Positions 42,520 through 57,500 of a stretch of 64,000 bases of DNA are shown one piece after another. The notes beneath the pieces are model-generated. The model worked only from the letters and a program-made list of their open reading frames with translations. It made no database searches and was not told the DNA's origin. The position numbers were made by a program, and so were the translations under genes. The stretch is taken from NCBI RefSeq assembly GCF_027595985.1, contig NC_073305.1, forward strand, positions 81,400,474 through 81,464,473. Direction: 5' to 3'. Each line of letters starts with the position of its first letter. Positions within the stretch are counted from its first letter, which is position 1. Source of the DNA: Sorex araneus. Lineage: Eukaryota; Chordata; Mammalia; Eulipotyphla; Soricidae.

Positions 42520-45500
42520 CTGAAAAACAAGAGTGGCTGTTTCAAGACGGGCGTTCTCCTACCGCTATGGGTTGAATCTCTCCTGAACTCCGAAAGGGGG
42601 CGCTCTACCTCAGCGGTCAGGTAAGCTTGGCCATGCCTGGAACAAACCCACACCCTCCGGAAGTGCAGAGAATGCACCAGGCTCTTTCCACAAGCAAGCG
42701 TGGCAGCCGACAAGCACTAGCTATTTCATGTCATCCCAGCAGCCAGATTTCTACAAAGGATAGAGAAATTTCCAACCTGCCACACGCCACCACGTGCACG
42801 CGCCTGTCCACATGCCACCACATGCATGGGCCTGAGACCCTTCCCCACAACACCTGGAGGTGGGGTGCTGTGGGGAAACTTTTGAAGAGTGTGGATAGGG
42901 TGGGGATGGAGATTTAGAGGGCTGAAGGCTGAGCCGGAAGGTGAGGTGGAAAGAGGGGAATAGGAAAGAGTGGACAATATGACAGGAGAAGACAAAGAAG
43001 GATCAGAAAAGACACACCGGTCTGGAGATGCCAACTAGAGCATAGAGAACACGGCAGCCCGGAGGAGGTCTGAGTGAGCCTGCGGGCTTGTGGCAGCGCA
43101 GGAGAGTGGGGCCAGTGTATTGGGCAGGAGAAAGGACACAGTGGCCACCCTACCATCAGATTGGCGAACTGTCACTGCTAACAGGGTTTCCATCATTGCC
43201 TGAGGGGTTCATTGGGGCTGCTGACAACATAAACCAAAGTTACAATGATTATGGACCCCTTCAACAGGATAGTGTGCCTATGAGTGACCCCTGAATGGCT
43301 GTTGTTGGCCTGTGAGGGATAGGAACCATGGATGTTGGTACCTTGGGAACATAGCTCCAATCCAACTCATATTTTTCCAATCCAACTTTTATGAGTGTGG
43401 TTCAGTAACAAGGAATACATTTTACTTACAGTTGCATATTTTGATTTCATATATTCATTTCACTGTTTTCATTATTTTTACTCTCATGCAAATGTTTAAG
43501 ATGTTCTTGTGTCAGTTCTAGCCATGTGACAATGCTAATATACCCCCAAAGACATGCTCATTTCACAGCAGAACCAAATTAATGGCTTTTAAAAAGAGAA
43601 GGTGATTTTATGAGCAAGGAGTTTTAACAACAGTCGTTCCGAAAACTTGCTTTTATATGAAAATATGTGGTCTAGAATATTGACACATTTCTAGGTCACG
43701 CATTTTGAAATGTTCTTGGTTTCAGGTGGCTGGAGTGATTATTTTATTGGAGAGAGTGGTGTTATGGGACAGGGATTTTAATTGCCAAAATAGCTGAGGC
43801 CATTGCTCTCTACATCATTGGCATCTTAAATTTTACATCTTTAAGGTAGGGACTGGAGTGATAGCACAGCGGGTAGGGCATTTGCCTTGCACATGGCTGA
43901 CCCAGGTTCTATTCCTCCATCCCTCTCGGAGAGCCCAGAAAGATACCGAGAGTATTCCTCCCACATGGCAGAGCCTGGTAAACTACCTGTGGCATATTCG
44001 ATATCCCAAAAAGAGTAACAAGTCTCACAATGGAGATGTTACTGGTGCCCACTCGAGCAAATCGATGAACAATGGGACAACAGTGCTACAGTGCTAAGGT
44101 AGAAACTTTAACCGTGCATGTTGCTAATAGAAGGACTAACTTAGGCCACCCCTTTTATATATGCACTTTGATGATAAATGCCACTGTGAAAAACAAGCAA
44201 AGTAACATTTTAAAAAGAAGGAAAAAGAAAAACCATAGGATAAGAAATCCACAGCATGGGATCTTATAGTTGAATTTTCCTTTTTTTCTCTTTTCTTAAC
44301 AGTTGAATTCTCTAAGTGTATGTTTATACTTTGCTGTGCATTAACTCAGAAACTTGAGCTACCTGTTTCCATTGACATGAAAAAACCTTGTGTTTGACAA
44401 GGCCAATAACTTACAACACCCATTTTTACAGTTGCTGTAGTTTTGACAGATAGCTCTTCAAAGGCTTGTCTAGATTCTCAATTACTCTTCCTGTTATGAT
44501 TAGATCCCCACTAAAACATTTGCTCCCTCTAACAACCTATTGGTCATTTGTAAAAATATAAGTTCCTATAGTTAATCTCTTTCCCAAAGGAGATCATTGC
44601 AAGTCAACATTAGTAGGAAAGTGGACCAGAATTTGTTGTGTCAACCCAGAGGAATTTAGAGGTCACTACATACCTGTTTTACCAAATAAATTGTTAAATC
44701 TTCTTGATATTGGGGAACTCATAGAAAATACAGGTGTAGAGGAACCTACAGATGTTGACTAGAAAAGAGAAAAAAGAGACAATTATCAGATGTAGTAGAA
44801 AAAAGAGACAATTATCAAATGTATTAGAGCAAGGCTGTGTTTTGAACTCTGGGAGGATGTGTTTTCTTCCCTAATGGCCATTGTCTTCTTTCAGGCCTCT
44901 ACAGGTGAGAGTCCTAAAGGGTTCATATTCCTACTTCCAACAAACCTAATAAGAGAGTCAGCTTGAAGCAGGAGAATTTCATCATCAGTCTTAGGAAAAT
45001 TAATTTCAAACACATGTTCTACTATTGGATAGGGCTAAAGTTAGTTTTGACACATGGAAATAAATCCATCTGAGGGCTCTAATCACTTTGTGACAGATTT
45101 TTATATCACAGAAAATTCTATTCATCATGATTCCTCAACTTGTGGATTCTCTTGCCTTGAGTTTCCCCAGAAGACTGTTTCTCATTAAAAATTTACTTTA
45201 CCTTCCAGTTGATAGAATCTATGTAGTTTGTATCACCATTTAGGATGTGGGGACAGATTAATAATAGCACCATGAATATTTAATAGGCAGAAAGAGGGGG
45301 AAGAAAATGTAATGGGATAAACTATGCTAGAAATGGTTGTGGGAAGATCAACATTTAAATGTTTCTGCATGGGAGAGACTTACCTTTGAGTGTTGTGAAG
45401 ACCATCTTGATCGTGAAAATTTATTCAGCAAGGCTTCCTGTACCTGCACCATTTAAAATAAGCCATGGTAAATGGCATTGATATATGATGGTAAGTATAA

Positions 45501-48500
45501 ATTCAGCTTCTGCTGACCATATTTAATATATGAAGTTGACAAATTAAATAAGAATTATATGGTGTTTTAATGTCATATCTGTTAGAATAACATAAATAAG
45601 CATATAACTAAATAAAGTCTGCCACCCTCTAAGTTTTTTCCAGTAAAATTATGAATGCTTCTAATATTAACTGAAAGCAATAATAGCATATATCCACTTT
45701 TGCAATTATGTGTAATTATATGATAATCTGAAAAAATTATTTAAACAATTAAAATAAGAAAGAAGGAAGGAAGAACGGAAGGAGAAAGGAAGGTTCATAA
45801 GTTCAATAGGCCATAGCACTTCAGATTTTTCTAGGAATATGAAACTGTCAGGGTTCTTACCTTCTGATCCCAGAGGCATCCAAAGAGTAAAATGAATAAT
45901 CCCTAAGAAAATAATTGAGGAAATTGCATTTTAATCATAGTTTACCATACATTAAAATGAAAAGTATTATTCATCTGGCATGAAATTTGCATTTGGGGGC
46001 TTAATCCAGTAGATAAAAATACTTGAAGCAATGTAGTTGGACCCCACTAAGGGACCTGAAATCTTATAAAATGATAAGGGTATATTCTATTTCCTTCCTG
46101 TAAGGACAGGGATATCCTGCTGGTTGTTATTAAATACTCTTCTTATGTTCTCATAACCCCCATGAAGCTGTGATGAAGACCTCAGGTATGGAATGGAATC
46201 ATCTCTATTTGACCAGTATAGTCAAAACATTTTATGTCATTTGTCACTAGGCATAAGTTTTCTATTTTAGAGCCATGGGCCAATAGCAGAAATTAAGATT
46301 TGCATGATTTTGGCAGGAACATCAAGAAGATGTTATTTCAACTTCACCTCGTAGCCCCTGACTTATTGACTCATGAGAACCTGTCAGAATGACATGTTTA
46401 CTTCCTACCTCGCTAAAAAAGTGCTTCTAACCATTTGGCTTATTTTTTCTGCTACAGTAAAGATGGTATCCTTTCTATTTTAGTAAGATGGAGCATGTGT
46501 ACCTTGTAGAGATCATTTGTTCTTTCATTCTCCTGCAAATTTTCCTGAAAACATACCATGTACATTAACTTTCGTTGCATTCATCAAATGGATATTGAGC
46601 ACTTACTCTGAGACAAGTTTTTTGGATCTAGGGATTGATATAGAAAGCATATGCTATCCATGAGCTTAAGTTCACAAAAACAGAGCTCACTAAATACTCT
46701 GTGGAAATTAACTAGAGTAATTAGCTAGTTAATAATGGTCTTTCCAGTTTGGAGATAAGAGACCATGTAAAGAGAATACTGGCTAATTGGCAAAATCCAG
46801 TGTAGGGAAGGGACTTTCCCCCCACTTTTATAATCAGGGCATTTAGAATAGAGTCATATATGCAACAAAATTATATTGCAGGTGATAAAAGTCATGAGGT
46901 TCCATGGGAGCAGAGGAAAATACCTTTTCTATCTCACTGAGTCCTCATAATTACCACTCTTTAGGGTCAAGACCCCTTCTGGATGAAATCCCTTCCCATT
47001 CCTACCCCTGTTTGTGTTTCTATCATTAAATTGTCCCAGCAGCCTAGATACTGCCCGAGGGTCTTGTGCTGCAGAACTTACCTGGAAGGCATTCAGGAGG
47101 GTAAATACGATATGGAACACAGCATTGCTTCCTTGGAACACAGTGGCCAGCCCAAAGCCCCATGTGAGCCCTAAGAGGGGCGTGAGGACCCCAATGCTCT
47201 TGCTGATCTGAAAGAGGCTGCTCTTCTCCTGCTTGCTTGGCTTGTCCCCCACAGAAGGTCTCAGAATCTTGGTGATGACCACTACTGTGACAGTCACATT
47301 CACCACCACGATGATCAGAGCTGGGATGACAAAGGCCAGCAGGGCTTTGGTATCCTCCCAGTTAAGCCAACAGGCATTCTTTCTTGTGTAGACCTCATTT
47401 GGCTGTGTGGCTCCCACGGTGATGACTGAGATGATGAGAGGGCAGCCATATCCCAAAGAAAATGCAAGTGCCTTCTGAATTGACTTGCTGGCATCATGCA
47501 AGATGAAAACCAGGCGATAAAAAAGCATGAGACCCAGGGTCAGCATCCAGAAAAAGACACTGAGGTAGAAAAAGTGGATAAAGAACGTGGCAGCCACACA
47601 GGCTGTCTCATTGAGTGGATAGTGATGGTCATGGATGGCAGCGGCCACGATGAACCAGATGTCAGCAACCAAAAGAGAGGCAGCAATGTTCACTATGCAG
47701 ATGTGACGCATATAGGAAGTCCGGTTCTTGGTCACTGACTTCCAGACTACAGCTTCTACCACTAGACAGGCTGCTAAACTCACAATGGAAAAGCACAAGC
47801 CAATGTAGGAAATAATATCCAGTAATACTTTCAGGAGGGAACCGGGGTCTGGGGAATCAGGGGACATGAGGATGGAGAATGATGTGAGGTGGTCACAGCT
47901 GCAGGAGATGCTGTCTGCCTCAATATTTTTAACATAGCAACCAGTGGTGTCCCATCCCCCAGTTTGGTTGGCAAGATTGAAGTTCCAGAAGACACAGCTT
48001 GGGATTCCAACAGATGGATGGTTGTTCTTAAAAGTCATGGAAATCCTGAATGGCTTGGTTATATTGTGACTAACTGTGGTTGTCATCACTAGGCTGTTTG
48101 CAAAATTCTCCCTCTGATTATCCTGGCCAAGGATGGCTTTGAGAGTTGGGAAAGCCACTGTGACAATAGAAGAATCTGGTTCCAAGTTTTCCAGTTGACA
48201 CTCATCAATGGCCACGTTGCCCCAGAGGTTAGATTTTGAGAAAACAAATCTCTGGGTGTAGGGCTTGGGGCCAGATTTGACTAGGATACCCCTCATCTGA
48301 ACATTAGGTTGAGAGATGAGCAAAGCATTGCCTTCTTCTGGTTGTAAGGCTCGGGAAAATCTTTCCACTGAGTGCAGTAGCTGTGAGCTCTGATGGGCCT
48401 GTTTCTGTTGTAACTCCTTCCAGGTATTTAAAATGGGCTTGCCAAGGATGACATTGACCGTGGAGAGAATATGCTGTAGTGGACATGACATGAGATCAAA

Positions 48501-51500
48501 TCAACCAAGTAATTTTTATCACAGAAAAGAGGACAGAAAAAATCTCCCTGGAAACTAGTTGAGTGAGTATAGTTAATAAGTAAAGAGGAAAATAAAATGA
48601 GGCAGCATGAGCTCTGAGAATCTGTGACCTGCCTACTAATGTCAGAGAGTTAGCCAAGGATAAGCCATTAATAAAGGACTGGAGCAATAGCACAGCAGGT
48701 AGGGCATTTGCCTTGCATGTGGCCGACCTGGGTTTGATTCCTCCATCCCTCTTGGAGAGCCTAGCAAGCAACCGAGAGTATCCCAGCCTCCTGGCAAAGC
48801 CTGGCAAGCTCCCCAGGGCATATTCAATATACCAAAATCAGTAACAACAAGTCTCACAATGGAGATGTTACTGGTGCCCACTGGAGAAAAGCCATTAAGA
48901 TTGTGAGATTTTATTGAACATTTAACAATAGTGATAATGAGCACTCCCAGCTATAACACAAAGGCCAGTTTGGCAGACCAACAGAGATATTTGTAGTTAT
49001 ATTTTTAAAAAAATTATATTTGCTGTTAAACAACACCCAGTAGTGCTCAGGGGGTACTCTTGGCTCTGTGCCAAAGAATGATTCGTGGCAGTGCTTGGGG
49101 GACCATATGCAGTGCCAGGGATTGAACCAGGCTTGGTGGTATGCAAGGTGAGCATTTTACCTCTTATACTATATTTTTGACCCCTAATTATTTTATTCTA
49201 TTTTAAATCATAAGCCTGCAAAGGTACTTTTTTATGGGTGATACTTTTCCAACAAAGGTAAGGGAGTTTCAAAGACACTTTGCAACACAGCATCAGATAA
49301 GCAGTGCCAATGATGCCAACCACATCTTTCTTATTTCGATAAACCATTTAATTCCTTTTCCCCACAAATTTTAGATTAATGTGTTTTAAGAGTGCCTTTT
49401 TAAAATACATTTTTTAAAATCTTATTTGACAGTTCAGTTTGCTGGAACTATAATTCCTTACTGAGTTGAAAAGTAAGCCCCCAAATGGCATGTTAAAATA
49501 TCCAGACCCTATGAATATGACATTATAAGTAGATTGAATAAAGGTAAGGATCCTGGAAAGGAAACATCCTGGATTACTGAGGTGGAAACTAAATCTTATG
49601 ATGAGTATCCTTATAAAATAAAACAGGAGAGGATCATGTGAAGACTAAGTCAGAAATTAGAACATGCTGCCATAAATCAAAGATATTTTAGAGATAGGAG
49701 AAAGTGGAGGAGGCAAGGAAAAATTTTCCACTAGAGCCATTAAAAGTACACAGTTCTGAATGCCCTTGGTTTTGTACTTAGCACCGTAAGAGCTATAAGA
49801 CACACATTTTCTTTTCTTTTCTTTTAAATTTTTTAAATTTTATTGAATCACCGTGAGATAATTACAAGCTTTCATGTTTGGGTTACAATCTCACAATGAT
49901 CAAACACTCATCCCTCCACCAGTGCACATTCCCCACCACAAATATCCTGGTCTACCCCCACCCCCTTTCCCACCCTCCCCCTGCCTCTATGGCAGACAAT
50001 ATTCCCCATACTTTCTCTCTACTTTTGGGCATTATAGCTTGCAACACAGATACTGAGAGATCATCATGTTTGGTCCATTATCTACTTTCAGCATGCATCT
50101 CCCATCCCAACTGGTTCCTCCAGCCATCATTTTCTTAGTGATAGCTTCTCTATTCCATCTGCCTTCTCCCCTCTGCTCATGAAGTAGTCTTCCAGCTATG
50201 GTGCAATCCTCCTGGCACTTGTATTTACTGTCCTTGGGAAGACACACATTTTCTATAACTACAACACACCCTGTTGTGGAAACTTGTATTGTTAGCTCAA
50301 GGATATTTATGTTATGACCTCAGATTTTTGTGGCCAAGCTACTTGCCATTTGCCTCTGGGTAGATTTGGCCAGTGGGAAGTATTGACAGGAAAAAGCAGG
50401 AGAAGGAATTGAAATTTTTTTCTTCCTACTTGTCATACCCTCCTTCACCCAACCCAACTTCCTTCAGCAGCTTTTTAGATAATCTATTATCGTTTCAAGA
50501 CCCTACCTCCTGTTAAGGGATACTTCCTCCAAGGCTTTCTCTCTCACATGGTACTTTCTCCTTTAGTTCTAGGTTAGTAATGACTCCTAACTCTTGTTGA
50601 TTCCTGTATGCGTTAGCACTTTTATTTATTGATAGTTTGACCCCAGATTTACCTCGATTTCCCTTCATTAAAATCTCTCTATCTGAACACTAATGGGCAA
50701 AGTCTCATTCCTCCAGAATCTTGATTGGCACATTGAGTTGCAAGACCATTAAAAATCTGGTACCAAAACCAGAAACCTTTTTTTCCTAGCTATCCTAGAA
50801 AGCAGATATAAATATGGGCTATTTTAATGACTAAAATAAGCAAACCATTAAAGATAATTTTTCAATTTAAATACTGGATACAAAGATCTCAAATTAATAC
50901 TGGAAACACTTCCTGGTACCATAAAAAATGGCTGTGCATATTGTATAAATCTAATGTCATAATTTTGCTTGGAAAATACAGATTAAAAAATTGCACTGAG
51001 GAGAGTTATGATTTTCGTCTATAGGTCTTGAGAGATCAAAAGCTGAGACACCAAACTCCTGTAAGATTTAAACTTACCGTCATCATTTCTGAGTTCACTT
51101 CAGTTGGAATTGTTGAGAGCAAATCAAGGATGTTAACAATGGCTCCCAAGCTCCCTGGAGATGAGGTGACCTCATGCTCATTGTTGGCAGTGCTAATTGA
51201 AAGTTCTTTTAGATATGTAGGGAGCTTTTCATCCTGAGAGGGACTCTTGATCAAAGCCTAGTAAAACAAAAGCCAAAATAGATAAGCAAACAAACTGTCC
51301 CAACAGGCCACTGATGAAAACAAACTAAGCTCTTTCACAAAATTTGTAGTTGATGTTTTCCTTCATCCCCCAAGTATATCCTATAAGAGTGTTTATCATT
51401 TAAAGTATTACTATGCTCTCTTCAAAGTGAGTAAGACATTACACATAAAAAGGGAATTGTAAAGCATGTCAATCTGATGACTTATTGTCTATAGAAGCAC

Positions 51501-54500
51501 AGTGAAGGCACAGTTAGTGAAAATATCTTACTTTTCCACTTCACTATCACACAGATCATTAGGGTGACTGTCAATTGCAATTTTCCTTGGCCAGTTCTGG
51601 TTTATATCTGCTACCTCAGAGATATTACTAATACTGTCCTCTTTATTCTCAGAGTGTCCTGGTTTTAATGGCAAGCTATATGATTAGTCTTTACAAATGA
51701 TCACACTTGGGTTTTCCAACTCCTACTGATAACTTAAAAATGAACACAAATGCCATTTACTCCATGAAGAACTTTGATAAATGTTTCAACCAACAGAAAT
51801 TGCTTCTGAATATAAATATTTGTTGTATTTAACATCGCTGTCACTGTCATTCATTGTTCATTAATTTGCTTGAGCGGGCAGCAGTAACGTCTCCATTGTG
51901 AGACTTATTACTGTTTTTGGCATATCGAATACACACAGGTAGCTTGCTAGGCTCTGCCGTGCAGACGGGATACTCTCAGTAGCTTGCTGGGCTCTCCAAG
52001 AGGGACAGAGGAATCAAACCCGAGTTGGCCACGTGCAAGGCAGACGCCCTACCTGCTGTGCTAACATACTTTATGTAATTAGGATTTTTACCATTATAAT
52101 TTTGTAGTTTAATTTCATCATCTCACTGATTAAGTTCCTTAACAACCATGTGTGATCTCATCTCGTGTATCATAATGCCTCAATAGTCTAAGTCATATAG
52201 TTTGACACATAATAGGATTTCATTATGTTTATGTTGAAATAGATCAACCAAATGGGACTACAATGAACTAGAAAGCTCTATTTCCACTGAAAATATATCT
52301 CGGTATCAAGGATTAAAACCAGGGCATAATATTGAATTCAAGTTACATTTTTTTCTCTCAATTAGGGTAACTTATATCCCTGGTGCATTATTCACCAAAG
52401 ATGAAGGTTTGTTTATTTTTTCAGTTTTTAGTCATAACCAATGATGCTCAGGGATAACTCCTGGCTTTGAACTCATGAATTAGTCCTGTGGTGCTTGGGA
52501 TACTATGTGGGATGTTGAGTATTGAACATGGGTCGCCACATGCAAGTCAAGAGCTATATGATCTCTCCAGTCCTTGATACCTGCTATATGATCTCTCCAG
52601 TCCTTGATAAAGTTTTTATGTCAGAGCTAAATTTTACTAGCTATACTGTATGTATAAGTACCCAAGTTACATTCACTATCAAATTAGAAACCAAACTTTA
52701 TTTTACCTTTTTTTACCCCGACTGGTGCGATAGCACAGCGGGTAGGGTATTTGTCTTGCATGCGGCCGACCTGGGTTTGAATCCTCCATTCCTCTCAGAG
52801 AGCCTGGCAAGCTACCGAGAGTATCCCTCCTGCACAGCAGAGCCTGGAAAGCTACCCGTGGCGTATTTGATATGCCAAAAACAGTAACAGTGAGTCTCAC
52901 AATGGAGATGTTACTGGTGCCCACTCAAGCAAATTGATGAACAACAGGACGACAGTGCTACAGTGCTACCCTGACGAACAATATGCTATGTGTAAGTATT
53001 CCGTTGAATTTGGTGTAAGACAACACATAACAGAAGATAAATAGATAAGAACAAATCAGTATCATTCTTTTCTTCAGATTTTCTTCTATGTATGATAAGA
53101 TCATAAGATCAGGATCTGGTTGCCTGAACCTGTCACTATTTGCTATAACCTCCTCCAATTGTTTCTTCCATGTTTATTATAACTTATAAAATGTCATAAG
53201 TCTTTGCCTATGTACAAATCAAGTTCCAGGCAACATTGACTTCTTTTGGTGGAAATAAAACAATATTCCCCTAAGACATGGCAGCAAGCTCCATTGTAAA
53301 TGAGAGAGGTGGGTTCATTGCTTGTTCAATACTGTAGGCAACCTCTTAGGATCAAAACATCTCAGACTTGTGAAAATGAAAGGTCAATTATTATTTTTTT
53401 TACTGAAAATGCTTATTTTTTAAATAAATGTAGTTTTACCCTTGAAAAAATATTCCTCCTTCAGAGATAATGAAAACAAGGCACTGAGAAATGGGCCTTG
53501 AGCAGAGCACTTATCTCATGGTCTCCATGTTTATATTGAGGCAAGTATTTAAGCATTTCTGAGCAACTTCAGAAATAAACAAATAAAAGCAGCTTTAAAA
53601 GAAACACAAACCCATTTCTCTAAGTCATGGGAATCAAGATGAATCAGACAAATCTCCCCCTGAGTAAATGGGTAAAGGAGCACCTTGGCCTGTCGGAGAA
53701 GACTGTTGATTGGAGGCGTGACACAGTCATTCCTCTTCACCTTCCACTGGGAACCTACACATTTGTAAGTCATGATGCCACCGATGGGACCACCAGGACC
53801 TCTGGAAACACTTGAGAACTGGCAATGCTTTTGGATGACTTTCCCAGGCTCCCCAACACCTATTATGGGATCTTGGCATGCGATTTTCTCCTCTGCATCG
53901 GAAACATGGACATCAAAGAAACAATTGAAAGGAGAAAAGAAAGGAAATAGATAAGGTAGAAAAAGCCTAGGAAAAACTTGATGTTTGAATTCATTATTTT
54001 CACTTTGATAGTTATCTCATTTACTTATTAATTTTGCTCATCTTCCAAGCCCTTCACTATTTTTCACAAAAATATAATCTTAATTTATCTCCAATCCCTG
54101 AGAATGTTCTCTCTGATGTCTGTCAAATTGGAGTCACAGAAAAACCAAAACTCAACGTGTGTTCCAGATAAGAGATACTCAGTTTACCAAAAGTCTGAGG
54201 AAAACAATGCCCAAATCCAGAGAGACTCTACACTGACACATTAGAATCACCGAGGGGAAGATGAACCCAGGTTCACTCCAGTCCAAGTAAAGAGGAATTT
54301 TTTTAAATTTTATTTATTTATTTATTTATTTAATAAGTGAATCACCGTGAGGGTACAGTTATAGATTTATACATTTTTGTGCTCATGTTTCCCTCATACA
54401 AAGTTCGAGAACCCATCCCTTCACCAGTGCCCATTATAAGGAGGAATTTTTTTTTACTAGGATTTAATGATCAGAGTTTTCTACACTTCCCCAGTGATTT

Positions 54501-57500
54501 TTAGATTGCAGCCAAGACTGAGAAGCAGTGCTTTAATCCAAAGATATAATTTTTGTTAGCAATTCCAGGAATCCATGATCTGACACTTCCAGTCAGTATT
54601 TGTAAACATCATCCCCTCTTATTTCCCTTAATTGTGATTATTTCACCTCAACTCAAGACCAGACTTGAATCAGAAGATATTTGTTTCAGAACTTCTAATC
54701 CCCAAGGGTACTAGTGATATGCAGACTCTCTTTCACCATTCATTGACATCTTAGCCATTGCATAAAATATTGAAAGAGAAGACAAACAAGTAAATAAAAC
54801 ATGTTGATTTCTGAGGTTAGCTGGGATAAGGGTAAGGTTGGTGAGTGGTTAACAAAAAGGTAACCTTGGCTGTCTATAGAGAAATAGGTTTGATCAAAGG
54901 AACCATTACTCAGAGCAACATGGAACTTCAAATTGCTCCCCATCCTAGTCTCCAGAATTTACTTAAAAGCACACATGAGAAGGACAACAAATAACAACTC
55001 AGCCAAGGTTCGTTAATAGAGCCATGGATCCTTTAGGTGCCAGTAATTCTGTGACTGGGAAGGTTTGGAGAAGGGAACTGTATCTGGTAGAAGCCCAAGA
55101 TCATCATTTATCCACTTGCCCCTCTGCAGCTCCTGAGGAGAGCTCATTAGCATGGGCTCTTGCAGAAATGTATCCCCAAATTAAGACATTTACCTTTAAA
55201 ATATTATGCAAGGGAAGTGGATTCAGTGATGACAAATGTGGGAAAGATAGCATCTTGGTTTTAGACGAGCTATTTTCATGTAACTCTTAGAGAAGCAATG
55301 CTAACAGGGCCACCTTTCTTTGATGGAAACCTCATAGGGGCCTCAGTCTTTTGCAGAAACCATCCACTCTAATTTGACACTTGAAATGCTCAGCTTCCTA
55401 GATTTGGATAAAATTTTACTTCATCTTGTCATTTCCTTGATCATTTCCTTCCATTCTAACACCAGGACAGTTCAACCTGGCACCCTTTTCTGACTATCCA
55501 CCATTTCTCTAAGTTAGCATTTATCACATTACCCATGATGAGATTTTGTATTATGTTGTCTCTGTCTTCTAGGCAAGGAAAAGGCATATTTTTTCAAATT
55601 CCCCATACTTAGTTTGAAAGGTGTTCAGCATATATTTATTGGCTAGATAATGGATTGTGTATATATGAATGAATAAATGAATCCTTACTCACAACTATAG
55701 CACTATGAAATAATTTAGGATGCTCTCACCAGAAGCCAGATGAAGCTTCATAGAGGGACTCCGAACTGAATTATTAGCACCGTTGGTAAAGTGACAGAAC
55801 ACGTCAACATCTTTGTGACACCAGGAGACTGAGCTTGCTCTGAAATTGTACTTGTAGCACACTTGCTTTCCAATGACTTCTTTTACTAAGGTGGGATTAG
55901 AGAAAGAAGTTACATTAGTATCCAAAGTACACATTTTGTTAAAATGACTTAATTAGCATAAATAGATCATAATTTTTCCTAGCAGTGCTGCACTTTAAAT
56001 GTAGTTTCTCTTTTGTGACTTCAAGCTTATAGAAGTAATGTTAAATTTATTTATGTGAAAGCTCAAACTTTCTCTCTACCATATATGATATCGTATCTGT
56101 GCTCAAACTAGTTTAGACAATCAGACATGCCCTCTCTCTATCTCAATCACACCACTTTCTGGGTGTCTACCCTCACCCATCCCTACAACTATATCACAAT
56201 CACTTATTAGTAGGTCTGTCTTCTCTACGATATAATAGGATTACTGTCCTGTCACTGTCATCCTGTTGCTCATATATTTGCTCGAGTGGGCACCAGTAAC
56301 ATCTCCATTGTGAGACTTGTTGTTACTGTTTTTGGCACGTCGAATACACTATTGGTAGCTTGCCAGGCTCTGCTGTGTGGGCTAGATACTCTCGGTAGTT
56401 TGCTGGGCTCTCTGAGAGGGGCAAAGGATAGAACCCAGGTCGGCTGTGTGCAAAGCAAGCGCCATACCCACTGTACTGTCGCTCCAGCCCGTATAATAGG
56501 ACATGGGGGATAAATATCCTGATGTTATTTATTCTTGAATCTCCCAATGATGAACTCAGTATCTGGCCCACAGAACCCCTAAGTGTCAAAATGTTTGATA
56601 GAATTTCTTCAATTAAATTCCCCATGCAACCTTCACAGAATTCTCTAGTATTTCAACTGTGATTTACAAAGTTATTGATAGTTGAGTTTTAGGTATGTAA
56701 TATTTCAATACCAATCCCACCACCAGTGTTAGTTTCCATAAAAACTCTCTAATCTTTATTGAGTCCCTTCTTTTCTGAACTTCCAGTGTTCTTCTGACCT
56801 ATTACTCATTTAGATATTTAATATTAGTCTGATGCACCCTCTTTTACTATACAAACCCTTCTGATACACATGTGCCTCAATTCTGAAATCTCTTTTTTGT
56901 TGCCTCTGTGTGTTCTCCATTGAGCAAATGTCTTGAAAAGAGAAAAGTGAGTTTGTAAATCCCTCATGAAAGTGTTTGTGGTTTGAGATTTAGTGCTGTG
57001 AGCTCATAATCTATAAGAACTCTTAGCATGGAGTGAAATGAGATAGAAGGAAAGGGACAGATATAGAATGACTGCATTCATTTGTAGTATATAAAAATAT
57101 ATAGAAGAATAATATCATTCTTCAATTCAAAACGGGGGTCAGGAGTGCTGGTCAATGGTTGGAACTAGCCACAAGTGTGTGTGGGTCTGAGAGCAGGTAA
57201 GATAGAGAAGAGACTGCTATGACAATAATAGCTGGGAATGATCCCACTGGACAAGATCTGAGGGTTAAAAGTAGGTATAAGATATTCTGGATAACTTTTC
57301 AATATCAATGTTGCAAATCACAGTGCCCAAAAGGAAAGATTAGGAAAAATTCCTGCCATAGAGGCAGGCAGGGGTGGGGGTGGGGGATGATGGGAGGGAA
57401 CCCGTGGACACTGGTGCTGGAGAATGTACCTTGGTGGATGGATGGGTGTTGGAATACTGTATGACTGAAATCCAATCATGAACAGCTTTGTAAAATATTA

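Noticed and set aside
46983..48092. Open frames on the + strand within 46983-48092
   Set aside because: These are shadows of the ADGRF5 seven-helix exon on the opposite strand.
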